A DNA stretch of 64,000 bases from Hyalella azteca (taxonomy: Eukaryota > Arthropoda > Malacostraca > Amphipoda > Hyalellidae): positions 1 to 64,000 of the forward strand of contig NW_025934787.1 in assembly GCF_000764305.2 (NCBI RefSeq). The letters are read 5' to 3'. This document shows, in pieces, positions 23,130 through 35,500 of this stretch (the first letter of the stretch is position 1; each line of letters opens with the position of its first letter). The position numbers and the translations under genes are program-made. The notes beneath the pieces were generated by a model. It did not search any database. It was not told the origin of the DNA and saw nothing but the letters and a program-made list of their open reading frames with translations.

Positions 23130-23470
23130 TTGGGTCCCGAAGGACCCCCTCCTAACCCCCTTCCCCCAAGAGCAAAGCAGTAGCAAGGTGAAGGCAGCGC
23201 CCCAACTCCTCAAGAATTGGGTGCTACCATTCACCGGCCACCGTCGCTCTCGCCGCGTGGCCTGCAACAGTCACAGAAGAGTCGCCGCAAGAATGCGGTG
23301 AATCTCTTCCCCCTTTTGGGGGGCGGCGCCTCGCTTCGGCTCAGCTCTGGTGACTCACCCCGGACCATCACTGAAAACAGATCCCAGCTACTGGGGTCAC
23401 CAGAGCCTCGCCAGTCCGACATGTCTTAGACCGACACGGAAGAGCATTCCATGAGCCTTCGGAGACCAGC
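23130..23470. other. GC-rich block with open frames on both strands
   Basis: Base composition jumps well above the surrounding DNA. The plus strand has an open frame at 23217-23429 (SRRKNAVNLFPLLGGGASLR...), and the minus strand one at 23422-23231 starting ATGTCGGACTGG (MSDWRGSGDPSSWDLFSVMV) with a GG|GTGAGTCA donor-like site after VMVRG. The minus frame continues to KRFTAFLRRLFCDCCRPRG. I recognise neither. It could be an exon, a first exon with a CpG-rich surround, or a repeat fragment. Confidence 0.3.
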
Positions 23471-24600
23471 CATGTTGTTAAAGATTTTTAGTTCAATCGA
23501 AATTTCAAAGAAAATCGATGATGAAGACGAATTTTGAGACCAGACTTTATCTAGTCCGGTATTGTGGATACGTAATAGGACAAACCTCTATATATGGCAT
23601 CTCAAAACAGCAGACAACTTTATGTCTGATGTAAATTACATCGGATGAGGAACAATCGTCGTTCTCGCTCAAAAATTAACAATCCAAGTAATTCTGAAAC
23701 GAAAGTCATTTGAAGTGAAGAAAAAGTCATTTAGAATTGTTACTCACTCGGTGATGGATGAATTGGTGCTAAAGTTGTATGCTGGCTTAAAGGTCGGGAG
23801 TATTATCATCGTATCAACAATATCTGGTCATTAATATTTCGGGTTACCACGAACGTCCACGACCAGCCAGACTCTCAGCAATATGCCAACTTCACCTGCA
23901 ATTCAATAACTTGGTTCACAGCGAGTTATTAATTTTTTTGCGATGTTTCTGGCAGATAATTTGCTTCGGTATAGGAATATAGTGCTTGTCTTCACTTCAC
24001 CCCTAACTAGAGAATTGAAATGAGCGAGTGGAATCCTCAAACATTTAAATGGTATAAAATTTACGCAGTAGTACGCTTAATATAATAACAGATAAAACAA
24101 GAGCAAAGTTCGTTGGTCGACAAGTTTAAGGATAGAATAAACCTTACATGTTGCGACGTAAATCACGGTAAATGTTTTATCATGCTAACAGACTTAAATT
24201 TGGCAGTATAATATATTATATATCAATGAATATAAATAACAAGACTGTGGTTAATGTTGCAGGTGGTATCTTACCTACTTGATTATGATTTACTATAGCA
24301 GAGTTGTCGTCTCAAGAAACAAAGAAGTTGGCAATTCATAAGAATAATTCCGATCGAGAGACTTGATCTCTATGGCGGACACAATCATTGTTCAGGTGTA
24401 CGGGAGGTGACACAATACAATCTGTGTTATCTCTATTCATGAGCTCTGGCAATGCACCGACGTTTTGAATTAAAAGTCAGTGAAGTAAAGTATTGTGTTC
24501 TCAGCAACACATCATAGCTCAAACGCATATTACTACTAACCCACAAAACCTAAGGTCATGCATTCATAGCTTGCTGGACGGGTTATGGTATGATTAAAAT
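23471..24600. other. unassigned spacer
   Basis: This is AT-rich sequence with frequent stops and no recognised exon, RNA or repeat end. Confidence 0.5.
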
Positions 24601-24850
24601 TGTGGCCCAGTGGTTAAAGTTCAAGAGTACCAAGATTGGCGCAGAAAGGTGCGGGTTCGATCCCAGCTCTGTGCGCCAGTTTCTGGTCAGAATCGGCAAG
24701 GAGGCTGGGCGGTTAAGCACAGCAGAATTATTGTAGCAGTGAGTTGCGAGTTGGGGACCGCAAAATGCTGTGAATGTTCTGCGATGTTGAGAATCGGCGA
24801 CAGGCCTACGGCCTAATAAACGCTGAAACCGCTATTATCTATTATCATTA
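24601..24850 (+). mobile_element. tRNA-derived SINE, copy 1
   Basis: The head carries RNA polymerase III A-box TGGCCCAGTGG (24603-24613) and B-box GGTTCGATCCC (24654-24664), spaced as in a tRNA. A unique body follows, then a tail with GAATCGGCGACAGGCC and a CTATTATC-type repeat end. Three more copies lie at 48.2, 54.0 and 59.4 kb. The tail resembles the 3' end of the LINE in this window. Confidence 0.92.
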
Positions 24851-25082
24851 TCTCTTGTATGTTATTCTGGGGCCAAATTTTTATAGTATAAGGTGGCAAA
24901 AACTTTGTGTTATAAAGTGGTCAAATTGTTATGTTATCAGGTTGGTAATGACATAGCTCAGTAACGATAAGCTTGGACGGCCACTATCTGGTAAATTGAT
25001 AATATTGTTCTCTTTATTCGAAACTGGCATGTGGACCATTCATTTACTCTTGAACTAAACTGTTTGAATGAAATAACAAAAA

Positions 25083-25217
25083 ATATAACTAAGTACTCAC
25101 TGTGTTAACTGACTGAGAGCGCATTTTCTCGTCGACGAAAACGCAAAGTCATGAACGGAAGACAGACGGACATGGCGAGAACAATAGTGCATTTTTTCCA
25201 TAAATGAGAAAATGCGC
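25083..25217 (-). mobile_element. MITE family B, minus copy
   Basis: AGCGCATTTTCTC at 25118 and GAGAAAATGCGCT ending 25217 frame the same GACAGACGGACATGG core as the 13.2- and 30.5-kb copies, reversed. The AAGTACTCACTG flank is also shared. Confidence 0.72.
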
Positions 25218-26022
25218 TAAAATTTGAAACACATGTTCAATAAGCCCTCTATATGAAAGATTTTTCCTGGTCCTAGAAATTATTCTCTGGATTTCACGAA
25301 TAAACTCCTCGTGCTTAGCAATGATTTGCGGCTTGATGAATATCAGTACACATCCATTAAATATGAGCATCCTGTCTCACAAGGATACCGTGTCCCGCCA
25401 GCGTACGCAAGGAATAATTCCACTCAAACGAATAGAGCGTGTAGGTGAGTTTCAAAATTCATTCTATCCAACCTCAGTATTCAACATAGGCATCGGTTCC
25501 GATTCCAATAGAACAATAATCTGAAACGACTGAGTTTAGTTGCGGAATTTGCCTGGGCAGCCTTGCCGCAGCTTTCAATGGATCAGTCGTTCGCCACTTT
25601 AGTGTATTTTGTATGCATAATGCAACAGTATTCCAGCGCGTAAATTGAGTAGGCTAAGTGACTAAAGTGAGTGCTATGCGTTGAGACTTTAACTACCTAT
25701 CATAATGGTCTAATTCATACTGTTAACTTTATAATAACGAATACAGCTTTAATTTACTGATTTTACTCTACTATAATTTTATTTACCTGTAACTGTAAGG
25801 CTGTAAACAATCACTTGCTCTGATTCTGATAAACATTACGAGGCATTGGCATGGCATCAATTCTGTAAAAATTTCTTTTCGGTCATTCGATGACTAATTA
25901 TTAATTTACTATGACTATGAGTCTATGAGTATGGCGAAAAGAGGATTGCTATTGCTATAATACTATGTGCTATAATTTATAAATATATCATATGTTCTCA
26001 GTTTCTCACACTCAGCAAAAGT
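25218..26022. other. unassigned spacer
   Basis: It is AT-rich with no recognised exon, RNA gene or element ends. Confidence 0.5.
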
Positions 26023-26300
26023 CAGCATAGTGTCAACTGTCAAACCAGATATTTTGTACAATCAATTCATTTTTAATTTCCTTATCTACTCAATACTATA
26101 ATCAATTTATGTATTTTATTTATTCTGTAATTTCTGTGTCTGTATGATAATGCTTTATCAAGTTTATGCTGGTAGTGGTATCTACTATCTAGTATGTAGT
26201 ATCTACCTATCAATTTATCAAAGATACTTACTAGTAAGCTAAATAACAATAGGCCAGACTGGCCAGTTAGGCCTATTTCAATAAAATCTTGCTTTGCTCA
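26023..26300 (+). mobile_element. MITE family A, diverged and expanded copy
   Basis: CATAGTGTCAACTGTCAAAC with AATCAATTCATTTTTAATTT on the left and TCTTGCTTTGCTCAG on the right match family A. About 90 extra bases of TAGTATCTACTA-type simple repeat sit in the middle. Confidence 0.55.
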
Positions 26301-26874
26301 GTACCCGCCTCAGTTTATGTCAGTTATAGCCTCTAGGACCTATGGTCAGGAAGATGTGCCAGGTGCGCGGGAATTTATTTTGTCATTTTAACAAGCTGCG
26401 CGGTGCGCCGTACTACGCTGGTAAAAAATGTGCCGTGCGCCGTACTTTAGAAAGCTAAAATAGTTCTACTATTTTAGTCTACAATATTATTATTATGAAT
26501 ATACGCGAGTATATTGACTACGCGAGTCGAACTGACAATAATAAAATGTAAGACATGTCCGGGTTACTTCTGACTCTTCCGGTTGTCCGCCTTGTCGGAT
26601 ACGGAACGTACGGTAGGTAATCGTAAACTGCGGCTGTTATACATACGAAATGTAAACAGACGGTGTTCAGTGTTGCCATATTACTTTGGAGAAAATTTCT
26701 TCTAAAACAAAGATGGCCAGGATTACGCAAACACACGCGCAAAGATAATCAATTTTCATTATATTGCGCCAACTGTGCACAGCAATAGCTTAAAAAAAGT
26801 GAAAATGCGTGGGAAAATTCACCGAAAACATACATCATCCTGAGTGTGGTCTAGGACTAAGAAATGAGCTTGAG

Positions 26875-26937
26875 GAAGGGCAACAAAAAATATTCTCTTA
26901 TTTTACTTTTTGCCACTATGTCTGACAGGCTATAGTT
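26875..26937 (-). mobile_element. MITE family A terminal fragment
   Basis: GAGGAAGGGCAACAAAAAAT through TTTTTGCCACTATG resembles the right end of family A copies. The rest of the element is not recognisable. Confidence 0.4.
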
Positions 26938-27528
26938 GAATTGCAACTAATGCTTGCTTGAACAGATGTGTCATTCATTGATTTGAAGATAATTCATTTT
27001 TAAATTTCTTCACTTGTATTGGAAATTATAAATTAAAATCTTAATTTTAAAATTAAAAAAGTCTATATTAAGTTTCCGTGTTTCTTTCTGTAGAAAGTAA
27101 TAGGCATATTGTGTGATCTTGACGTTTATAGCTAGGTTAGAAAGATACAGACGATGGTGACGCCTTCGTGTATTCTTGTGCAAATTTTCCCTCTATTGCT
27201 TTAATTATTTTCTTACGCATGCTATTCACTTCGTTAAGATTGGCCCAGTCAAATTTCAAATTACAAATTAAATTACTAATTGCATGTTTAATACTAATCT
27301 TTGAAAAATCTTAAACTTTGGGCTAATCTTGCTTTATTAACCTCATTATTTCACGCGTCAAAAGTCAACAATTCGCTGATAATGGCAGATTGCCTCTTAA
27401 GTGGACTTATCACTTAAGGTAAATTGTTTAAATCCAATTAATGTTCAAATTTTCCGCATTCATTATAAATTCTATATTTTCTCTGTATTTATTAGGCGAT
27501 TATTGATTTTACCGTTTCTTCGAAACAG

Positions 27529-27617
27529 AACATTTGGATGGTGCGGACTCGTACGCCCGTGCTGACGTTGCAGCTGCCCCTTATCTGTACTTACCTGAGG
27601 AAGACCTAACCAGCTGA
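27529..27617 (+). CDS. candidate terminal exon of an unidentified gene
   Basis: After an acceptor-like CCGTTTCTTCGAAACAG the frame reads HLDGADSYARADVAAAPYLY, then LPEEDLTS and TGA. The segment is markedly richer in GC than its flanks and has coding-like composition (Ala/Asp/Tyr). No upstream partner exon was identified and I recognise no family. It could be the 3' end of a gene with distant exons, or chance. Confidence 0.3.
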
Positions 27618-29659
27618 TGAAAACTTTGTCCACATCTTGATGCTTAAGACCAATACTTGAGCTTCTTCAAACAAATTCCTTATCAATGATCATTTTTTAG
27701 TGTAAACTCTTGAATAAATAATACGGTAAAATCTCGATAGCTTTTGTATTACTATCATTCCCAATACTTGTTGAAGATTAATGAAGTATAAAATTAATTA
27801 GACTGTTAAATTATATTTGAATAAAATACAATAGGTATATTTTAGTTTTTTAGTATATTAAAGTGGCACTTTCATTTGCTAAGTTGCTAACTACATCATT
27901 TTTTTACCTTTGGATGTGTCTCCATTTCCAAAATCACAATGACTCTCATAGCATTAAGACATGTATCCTTTCTTTCTTACAATGCACACAAATGAACTTA
28001 AATTCTTAATGACATGGTGTTTAAAATCACTTATAGACTATAGTATAGACGGAATAGACTCACATTATAGTCACGTAGACACATTCGGTACTAATAGGTA
28101 TTACAAAATTTGTATGGACAGTTTAACTGATGCTTAGCTGGGATGCTGGCAAGATATCATAAGTACAGTACCTATATATACCTAATCTTTCTGTTGCCCA
28201 ATGCCCAATAGGGCTACACTTTATCACCTTGATAGTAAAGCACCATGCCCTGTAGTTGCCACTTGCCAGTTGGTCTATATTAATAATTTAAAACTGGTTA
28301 TGTATTCTGTGGAGAAATTAATGGCGATCACTGTAAATGCCACTTATGCCAGCAAGCATATCCAAGCATCTATGAGACAGTGAATTGGCATCATATATAT
28401 ATGTTGTGCCTGGTGTGCCATATTCTAATGGATGATGCCATACTTATAGGAATGAAGCGTGCTCATTGCTAATCTGGAGTGTGGGATTCATTAGTGATAA
28501 TATAAGGAACAATTACAAATGGCAGGCTTTAGAGGCAAAAAATATCTTATTTTAAAGCCCAAGATTTTATGAAAGTGTGAGTTTCTTAATTCTGCAGCCG
28601 ACTAAAAATTTTGGCGCCATGTGTTCACTTTTTTGAGCTGTAAGAACTATTTATGAGCCAGAGATTCCTTTATCAAAGGGTGTTCTCAAAATTTCTAAGT
28701 TTAAACTAAAAACAGCCATAAGAACCCTATTCTTCTGACATTCGAAGGCAATTGAGCACTGATATCAGAGTGAAATTTCATCAACCATAGCATTGCAGGT
28801 GATTGTTGCAGATTTTATAATTTACAGTAGGGAGTTGGGTAAGCTTATTAAAGCAAGGCTTATACTGCCTTACTCTAATGTGTTAGTAAACCTTTCCTTC
28901 ACTACATGACTAGTATGTGCACTTGAAGGTAATTAAAGATAAATTTAGATAATTAATGTGGAACCCTTTGGTAGGTATATATTCTTGCTGGTGCATACTC
29001 TATAAGTATACAAATTCAATACTTGAGTAAAAAAATTAATGCTTGAATCAAAAGATACTTTTGTAAAAGTGATTTCTAAAACTTTTTACAAGCCATAAAG
29101 TATAGAAAGTATTGATGTAATGGTTAAAAATGCATGAAGTATATATGTGACTTCAAGGTTAAAAAGCCACTTAGGTCCAATTCCACTGCACACTGGCCTA
29201 TTGGTGCCATTTCTCAAAAAAGGACTGAATTTTGGAATAAATAAGAAATGAGCTTCAGACACTTGAAATGCAATGCAATTGAAGATCAGTCACCTCAACT
29301 GGGAAATGCATTAAATATGTTGCTAATGATGAGTATTAGCTTGCATGCATCACAAAAAAATCAATGTCTTGTTCGCGTGCTGAACTCGGCTGTCACTTGG
29401 TCCCGTTTTTTTCTGCTATGTATGAAGTTCCACATCATGCCCTCACTAGCATGGCCGTTCTCAGGGTCGGAATAACGCATTTCAAAATCACGTGTTGTTG
29501 AATGATGCTGACTACTTGTAAACCATGACGGAAGTAATGTTTTTACAGCAGCAGGTCCTTGCTTCCCAGATGCGCATGTAATCTAAATATTTTCTGATCC
29601 CAAAAATTTTCAGTCTTGCACTTGAATTTGTGTACCTATATATTGGTTGGGAAGCTATT
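27618..29659. other. intergenic, no recognised gene
   Basis: This is AT-rich DNA with only short frames and no recognised exon, RNA or element termini. Confidence 0.5.
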
Positions 29660-30135
29660 ATTCGCTGAGCAATTCGTCTCACGCTCTGTGTTGGTAAATC
29701 CCAATGGGATTTCCAAATCCCATTTCCCATCTGTGTTGGAAAATCCCGTCTACTCACGAAGCGAGTTGTCTCTTTTGTTGGAAAGTCCGTTGTTCGTGAA
29801 GGGAGTTGTCTCACGCTGTGTTGGAAAGCCCAATAGTCACGAATGGAGCCGTCTCACGCTGTGTTGGAAAGCCCAATAGTCACGAATCAAGCCGTCTCAC
29901 GCTGTGTTGGAAAGCCCAATAGTCATGAATCGAGCCGTCTCCTGCTATGTTGGAAAGCCCAATAGTCATGAATCGAGCCGTCTCCTGCTATGTTGGAAAG
30001 CCCAATAGTCATGAATCGAGCCGTCTCACGCTGTGTTGGAAAGCCCAATACTCACGAATCGAGCCGTCTCACGTTGTGTGTTGAAAACTAAGTTCATCAG
30101 TCAATAAACAATTCGTCTCACGCTGTGTACTGGGA
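29660..30135 (+). repeat. 43-bp minisatellite
   Basis: About ten tandem copies of a 43-base unit containing TGTTGGAAAGCCCAATAGTC and CCGTCTCACGCTG are present. The central copies are near identical and the outer ones degenerate. It ends about 1.1 kb upstream of the glycerate kinase start. Open frames within it are by-products of the repetition. Confidence 0.9.
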
Positions 30136-30503
30136 AGTTTTTCGGCCAGCGTGTCGCGTGCGGCTACACATTATATTTGACATGATGCCGTCTCGATTTT
30201 TTCGCTCAGTCTCTTGTAGTATCTGCGCCTAAAGGAACAAACTGCCTCACAGCCTGATTTTTTTATACGCTATCCATAGTCACTTTTTTCCCCTCATTTT
30301 TTATAACAATCGACCTGTTGCCGACATTTTCATAGTGTTTCCGTGAATTTCCGTCCCTTCTTTCATCATATATTTATAGTTGTTGATTAAATAAAAAACA
30401 AGCTGTATGGTTGCACTGGACTTTTTAGGCCAGCCAGTTGATATGGAATTGCAAATGCCAAGTCTAGACAACACGAACGCACTGACCAGTCGATCTACTT
30501 TTT

Positions 30504-30655
30504 AGCGCATCTTCTCATTTATGGAAAAAATGCACTATTGTGCTCGCCATGTCCGTCTGTCTGTCTGTCCGTCCGTCTGTCCGTGACCTCAAGTTTTCGT
30601 CGACGAGAAAATGCGCTCTCTATCACTCACTGCAGTGAGTACTGAGTTATATTTT
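30504..30655 (+). mobile_element. MITE family B, copy 3
   Basis: AGCGCATCTTCTCATTTATG on the left and GAGAAAATGCGCT ending at 30616 surround the TGTCTGTCCGTCCGTCTGTC core. The shared CTGCAGTGAGTACTGAG flank follows. It lies about 575 bases upstream of the glycerate kinase ATG. Confidence 0.75.
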
Positions 30656-31229
30656 TTATTGATAGGCTGTTCAAGGTCTTCAATAGCCGCATATAAAGTA
30701 TGATATACTGCCGATTGCGTTCAAATAAGGTGTATGAATGTGATGCGTTTGTAACCACATCGCCTCGCATTAACTGCGACCAGAGCGAACTAACTGGATA
30801 CTGAGATGTGCACCAACAGAAATGGAATGACTAATGAGCCTGTGCTGAATAAGGGACGAAGTTAGATTGCATATAATTGTGCCAAATGAAAAGAGTAGAC
30901 ATACAATTGGTATGGAAACATTAATCCTCCAACTCATTGATATAGTTAAAAGGATCTAATTGAATAAAGTTACAGATTTCTTCGTTTCTTTCATTAGCAG
31001 TACATCTTTACTAAATGCATGTCAATCTAAATGACAATTTTCGTGAGTTACGTTGATCGTTGAATTATATAGGAATGATTGTAGGTCTAATGTTGCCTCT
31101 GATTAGCACTGCTTATACCTGTTGATAAGTCATTTGATTGACTTCCATTTTGTATTCAGTTGTCACGGTTTTTAGTGTTAAGACTAAGGCTGTCAATTGA
31201 AATTGTACTTGATTTTTTTCGTTATAGCT

Positions 31230-32585
31230 ATGTTTTACAGAAGTATCCCATGTTTTACTGTGATTGTACAGAAGTTTTTATCCATATCATCCATATCTTC
31301 TCGATCAACCATGAATGACGTCACGTCGCTTCTGACTGTTTTACGAAATGCGTACTTGGCGGGAGTTGCGTCGGTGTTGCCTGAAGCATTGGTTCCAAAA
31401 CTTGTCAAGAGACTTGGCAATAATTTAAAGGTTGGCCAAACAGTGCACCCATTAAACAGCAACTGCTATATCATTGGTTTTGGAAAAGCTGTTATCAACA
31501 TGGTAAAACCCGTTGAAGATATTCTACGCAACGCTGACGGTTCATCTCATTTGTTGGATGGAGTTATCAGTGTTCCTTATGGCATACAAAATACAATCAA
31601 AGACTGTAACCTACTCCCCGACAAATCTTCAAAAGTACGTGTTTATGAAGGTGCCAAGAATAATATGCCTGATGAACATGCCCTAACAGCCACTCGAGAA
31701 ATAATTACTCTTGTGGAAGCCTTGAAAAGCAGTGATCTCATAATTGCACTTATTTCCGGAGGAGGTTCTGCTCTGCTAACCTTGCCTAAACCTCCCGTTA
31801 CATTAGAAGAGAAACAAAATATTATTCAAACATTAAACCGCGCTGGAGCAGATATCACAGAATTGAACACTGTTCGTAAATTGCTCTCTGAGGTCAAAGG
31901 TGGAAATTTAGCACTCAAAACCAGAGCTCGAATAATTACATTGATCCTGTCTGATGTCATCAATAGCCCTTTGGGCATCATTGCAAGTGGCCCTACTGTA
32001 CCGAACGAAGATACTAGGGAAGACTTAACAAAAATTTTCAGCAAGTATGATATTCAAATGCCGCCATCAGTCATGCAAGCCCTTAGTGACTATAAACCTT
32101 CGTGTACGGATGATTTCGGTCATGTTTCTAATTTCCTAATGGGTGACAATAACGTTGCTTTGGACGCTGCTCGGAAGAGTATTCAAACGTCTTTGGGTGA
32201 AGAATGTTGCACGGTGGTAGTTTCTTCCTCCTTGCGAGGTGAGGCTTCTTCCGTAGCTGAGACCATGGCAATGCTTTGCCACCTTATCCTTAAGGGATAC
32301 GACAAGTGCGCACGGGAAAACTTAATTTCAACTCCTGAGTTTGACGAGGAAAAAATGTCGGTGGAAAAGCGCTTTGACTTCCAGGGCATTTCCTTTGCGC
32401 AACTAATAAGTTCTCTATTCGTGAGTGACGCTGACCAATTAATTTCCGACATTGGCAGCAGCATTGTTGCTAGGAAACCTTGCTGCTTGCTTTTCGGAGG
32501 AGAAACAACTGTGAGAGTCGTGGGCACTGGGATCGGCGGACGCAACCAAGAAATGGTGCTCGCAATGATGATTCATCTACATAAA
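31230..32585 (+). CDS. GLYCTK: GLYCTK exon 1
   Basis: It encodes 452 residues from the presequence-like start through IGGRNQEMVLAMMIHLHK and ends AAA|GTGAGT in phase 0. The frame is open a further 11 codons upstream without an ATG. Reading past the donor would stop after ten codons at 32616-32618. Confidence 0.95.
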
Positions 32586-35500
32586 GTGAGTTTATCAATA
32601 TTTGCTTGCAAAGATTAATGGATCGTTATGTTTGTCCACAGAATCTGCCTCTTGTATTTAATAGCTCTCAAGTGTGGAAAATTTTATGAGATATGTATGT
32701 TTACCTTTCTCCGTTTTGGCAAAATATGTTGTCTCTGGATAACCGAAATCGTGGATGGTCAATTCTGTATTCCACCATGTCATGGAAAATTTATTATTAA
32801 ATGTCGGTGTCTACATCTGGTTCCAGGATGTTTCATCCCACGTCCAGTAAAACTTAATCGACCTGCATTCTTTGATAAACACTGCGGTTAAGATGAATAT
32901 TATGGTGCTACTATCTCACTCCGAACTTTAAGCTTGGGAGTAAGATATCTTTAATGCCATTCGAATAGTTAGTGACGAACGATTCGTACGACATTCAATT
33001 ATTCATGTGACAATTTATATTTGTTTTTGATGCGCTCTCGAGCCATAATTCGGGGCCAAAGATGTCAATTGTTCACGATGATGTATCATTGACTCAACAC
33101 ATCATTGATGTTGGGGCTGTTGGGTTGTTGATGGATGATGATGATCAGGCTGCTTGACTACTAAAACCAAGCTGTATGGTTGCTGTGATTGTGATTGTGT
33201 ATGGTTCCTTGTGCTGTGAACTCCATGTTGCTTCGACGTTCATTAATTTTTAAAATTGTATTGCCTTAAATTTCATCTTACAAATTATAATTCCATTTGT
33301 TCATTGTAATTCCATTTGCTCATTGATTTGCGAAATGTTGCCCCATTTTAACAAATAATACCATTTTCGACATTTGTCACTCCGTCGAACTGCAATGGCC
33401 ATACTCGGTATATCACGCGTTCATATATCATTACGGTCGCATGTGAGTGCCAAGTAGGTAGAAAATCGTCCTTAACTCACCGATATTGTTATCATCTCTA
33501 TTCACCCAAGCCTAATATAACCCTGCAGTGGTCGCGTGCAAAAGTTGACCAAATCGGTCATCTTTACGTTCGGTTTCGTTTCGGTCGACTTTCGAAGGGG
33601 TTAATACGCCCATTTGTAGGATTGTACGCCAGTATTAGGTATAACGATATAAGTAAGAACCTTGAAAATTTACAGCCGAGTCCAGTGGTTAAAATGAAAA
33701 GTTAAAATTTGTATAGGAAAATGCGTAAAATACTGGTGTCTGCAAAGCCTTTTTTTATGATCTGATGGTTACGTGTATTTATCATTTGATTAGTTCACCC
33801 TATAGGTTCGTCACAGCCGCTCACTCCAGCAATAAAAGCTGATATCGATCAGCTGCTTTGTGCGAAAGATGAGAAAAATGTCCAATTATCCACGTTGTCT
33901 GTAATGTCCTCATCATTGCAAGTTTCCGAACCTCGGGATCCATGATGTATTTTAGAGATCGTGGTCGTCATTTAGATATTGTAAACATTCGTTTGTCGTA
34001 ACATTGGGTTCTGTACGAATAAATGTGTATCATGATTGCAAATTGTTCTGAGATCTGAAATACTGGTAGCTCTTGGCAGCTCGGTCGGTGTCCATTGTTT
34101 ATTAAATTTCATGTGTCTGAAGGAAAGAAGGTGACAGCGCCGTAACATAATGGAACATGGTGCCTCAATTATTTTGTTGTAAGGCACCTCAAGTCTAAAA
34201 CTAATTTCCCGACCTATTTGAAATTGAAGAAATAAGAGTCCTAAAATTTCACAGGATTATTTAGAAAGATTCCGGTAACCTTCAGGTGACAATCGTCATC
34301 ACCGGCGTAAAATAACTATAAATACTTTACCGTAATATGCACCAGCTCAAATGAATCGTGTTGAACGAATTTTAACGATCACAGAAGAATGTAAATTATA
34401 ATCCCTACTATACAAGCCCGGACGTGGGACATTTTTCTCCTGAACTCGAAGGATATTTTATATATAAGTTATTGTTGTGATTTCGGAACATAGCACGGGA
34501 ATTTAATTTTTTTGCATTGCTTTCATTATTTTTATTTTTTAATGCTGATTTCAATAGATTCTTTCATAAGTTTGGCCAGCATGTTGAAGAGGCCTAAAAA
34601 TAAAAACTTTTCATCCAATAATTGTCTATTATAAAAGAAATCGAGGGGACAGAGAGCCAAGAAACCTCACCGAAACGCCTCAATGTATCCGCAGTTGCAA
34701 AGCTAATAAGCTTCATTTCAAAACCATAAATTTGTTTGTTAAATTTTTAGGCGTAAACAAAAAGGCTCAAAACTGATGTTTCCACAAGAGGTTTTAAGAG
34801 TTTCGGTTTAAACCAATGACATGATCAATTGATCATCACTTAGAAGCTTTAATTATATATCCTGAATTTCTAATCGTCTATGGACTTCGCGTTCGAAACT
34901 TACAATGAAAATGTGGTGACTTAGCCTAATAATTTTTCAGTTATTAAGTTCTTGATTATTTCGTAATGTGATTAATATAATGATCTTAATTTATGTTGAT
35001 GTATTGCAGGTGCTGCACGATGAACAACTATCAGGCCATGTGGCATTTGTGTCAGCTGGCACAGATGGCATCGATGGCCCAACAGATGCGGCAGGCGCGG
35101 GTACCTACTGGACTCCACAGGAGTGAGTAACGCCACGTCTTTGTTGACTGCATTTCTCGTACCTTTGAGGTTTACTTGCACCGTTCATGTGTGGTACTAA
35201 ACCTGTTGTCTGGGCCATATTTTTTTAAAGTAATAATTACTATTTTTGGTAAGGCTTGTTTCAATTAGTATGATGTGCGTGTATTTAAATGTGTTGGCAG
35301 GTCTTACTTGTGTATGAGTTATGTAATGCAGGTAAAATGAGGACAGTCAACCCGGAGGGTAAATTATTCTTGTGTTTTTGCACGAAGAGTTTCTGACGGG
35401 ACTTGTGCCTCAGTTGTAACGTTGTAAGGGGAATGTGGTTGTATTTGAATGCATTTGACGTCTCTAGTGTTTGTAGTGTTTGAAATACTTCATGTCTCTG

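Noticed and set aside
24603..24664. Functional tRNA gene
   Set aside because: A and B boxes are present, but the sequence does not close into an acceptor stem with a 3' partner, and it recurs as part of a longer SINE.
24610..24816. Open frame over the first SINE, and matching ones at 48.3, 53.9 and 59.4 kb
   Set aside because: The same sequence is a tRNA-derived SINE with A and B boxes; the frames are incidental.
29512..29879. Open frames in the 43-bp minisatellite
   Set aside because: They follow the repeat unit and end where the repeat degrades; no domain or splice site supports them.
32183..32545. 120-codon minus-strand frame inside GLYCTK exon 1
   Set aside because: It is antisense to strongly conserved glycerate kinase coding sequence and has no recognised features.
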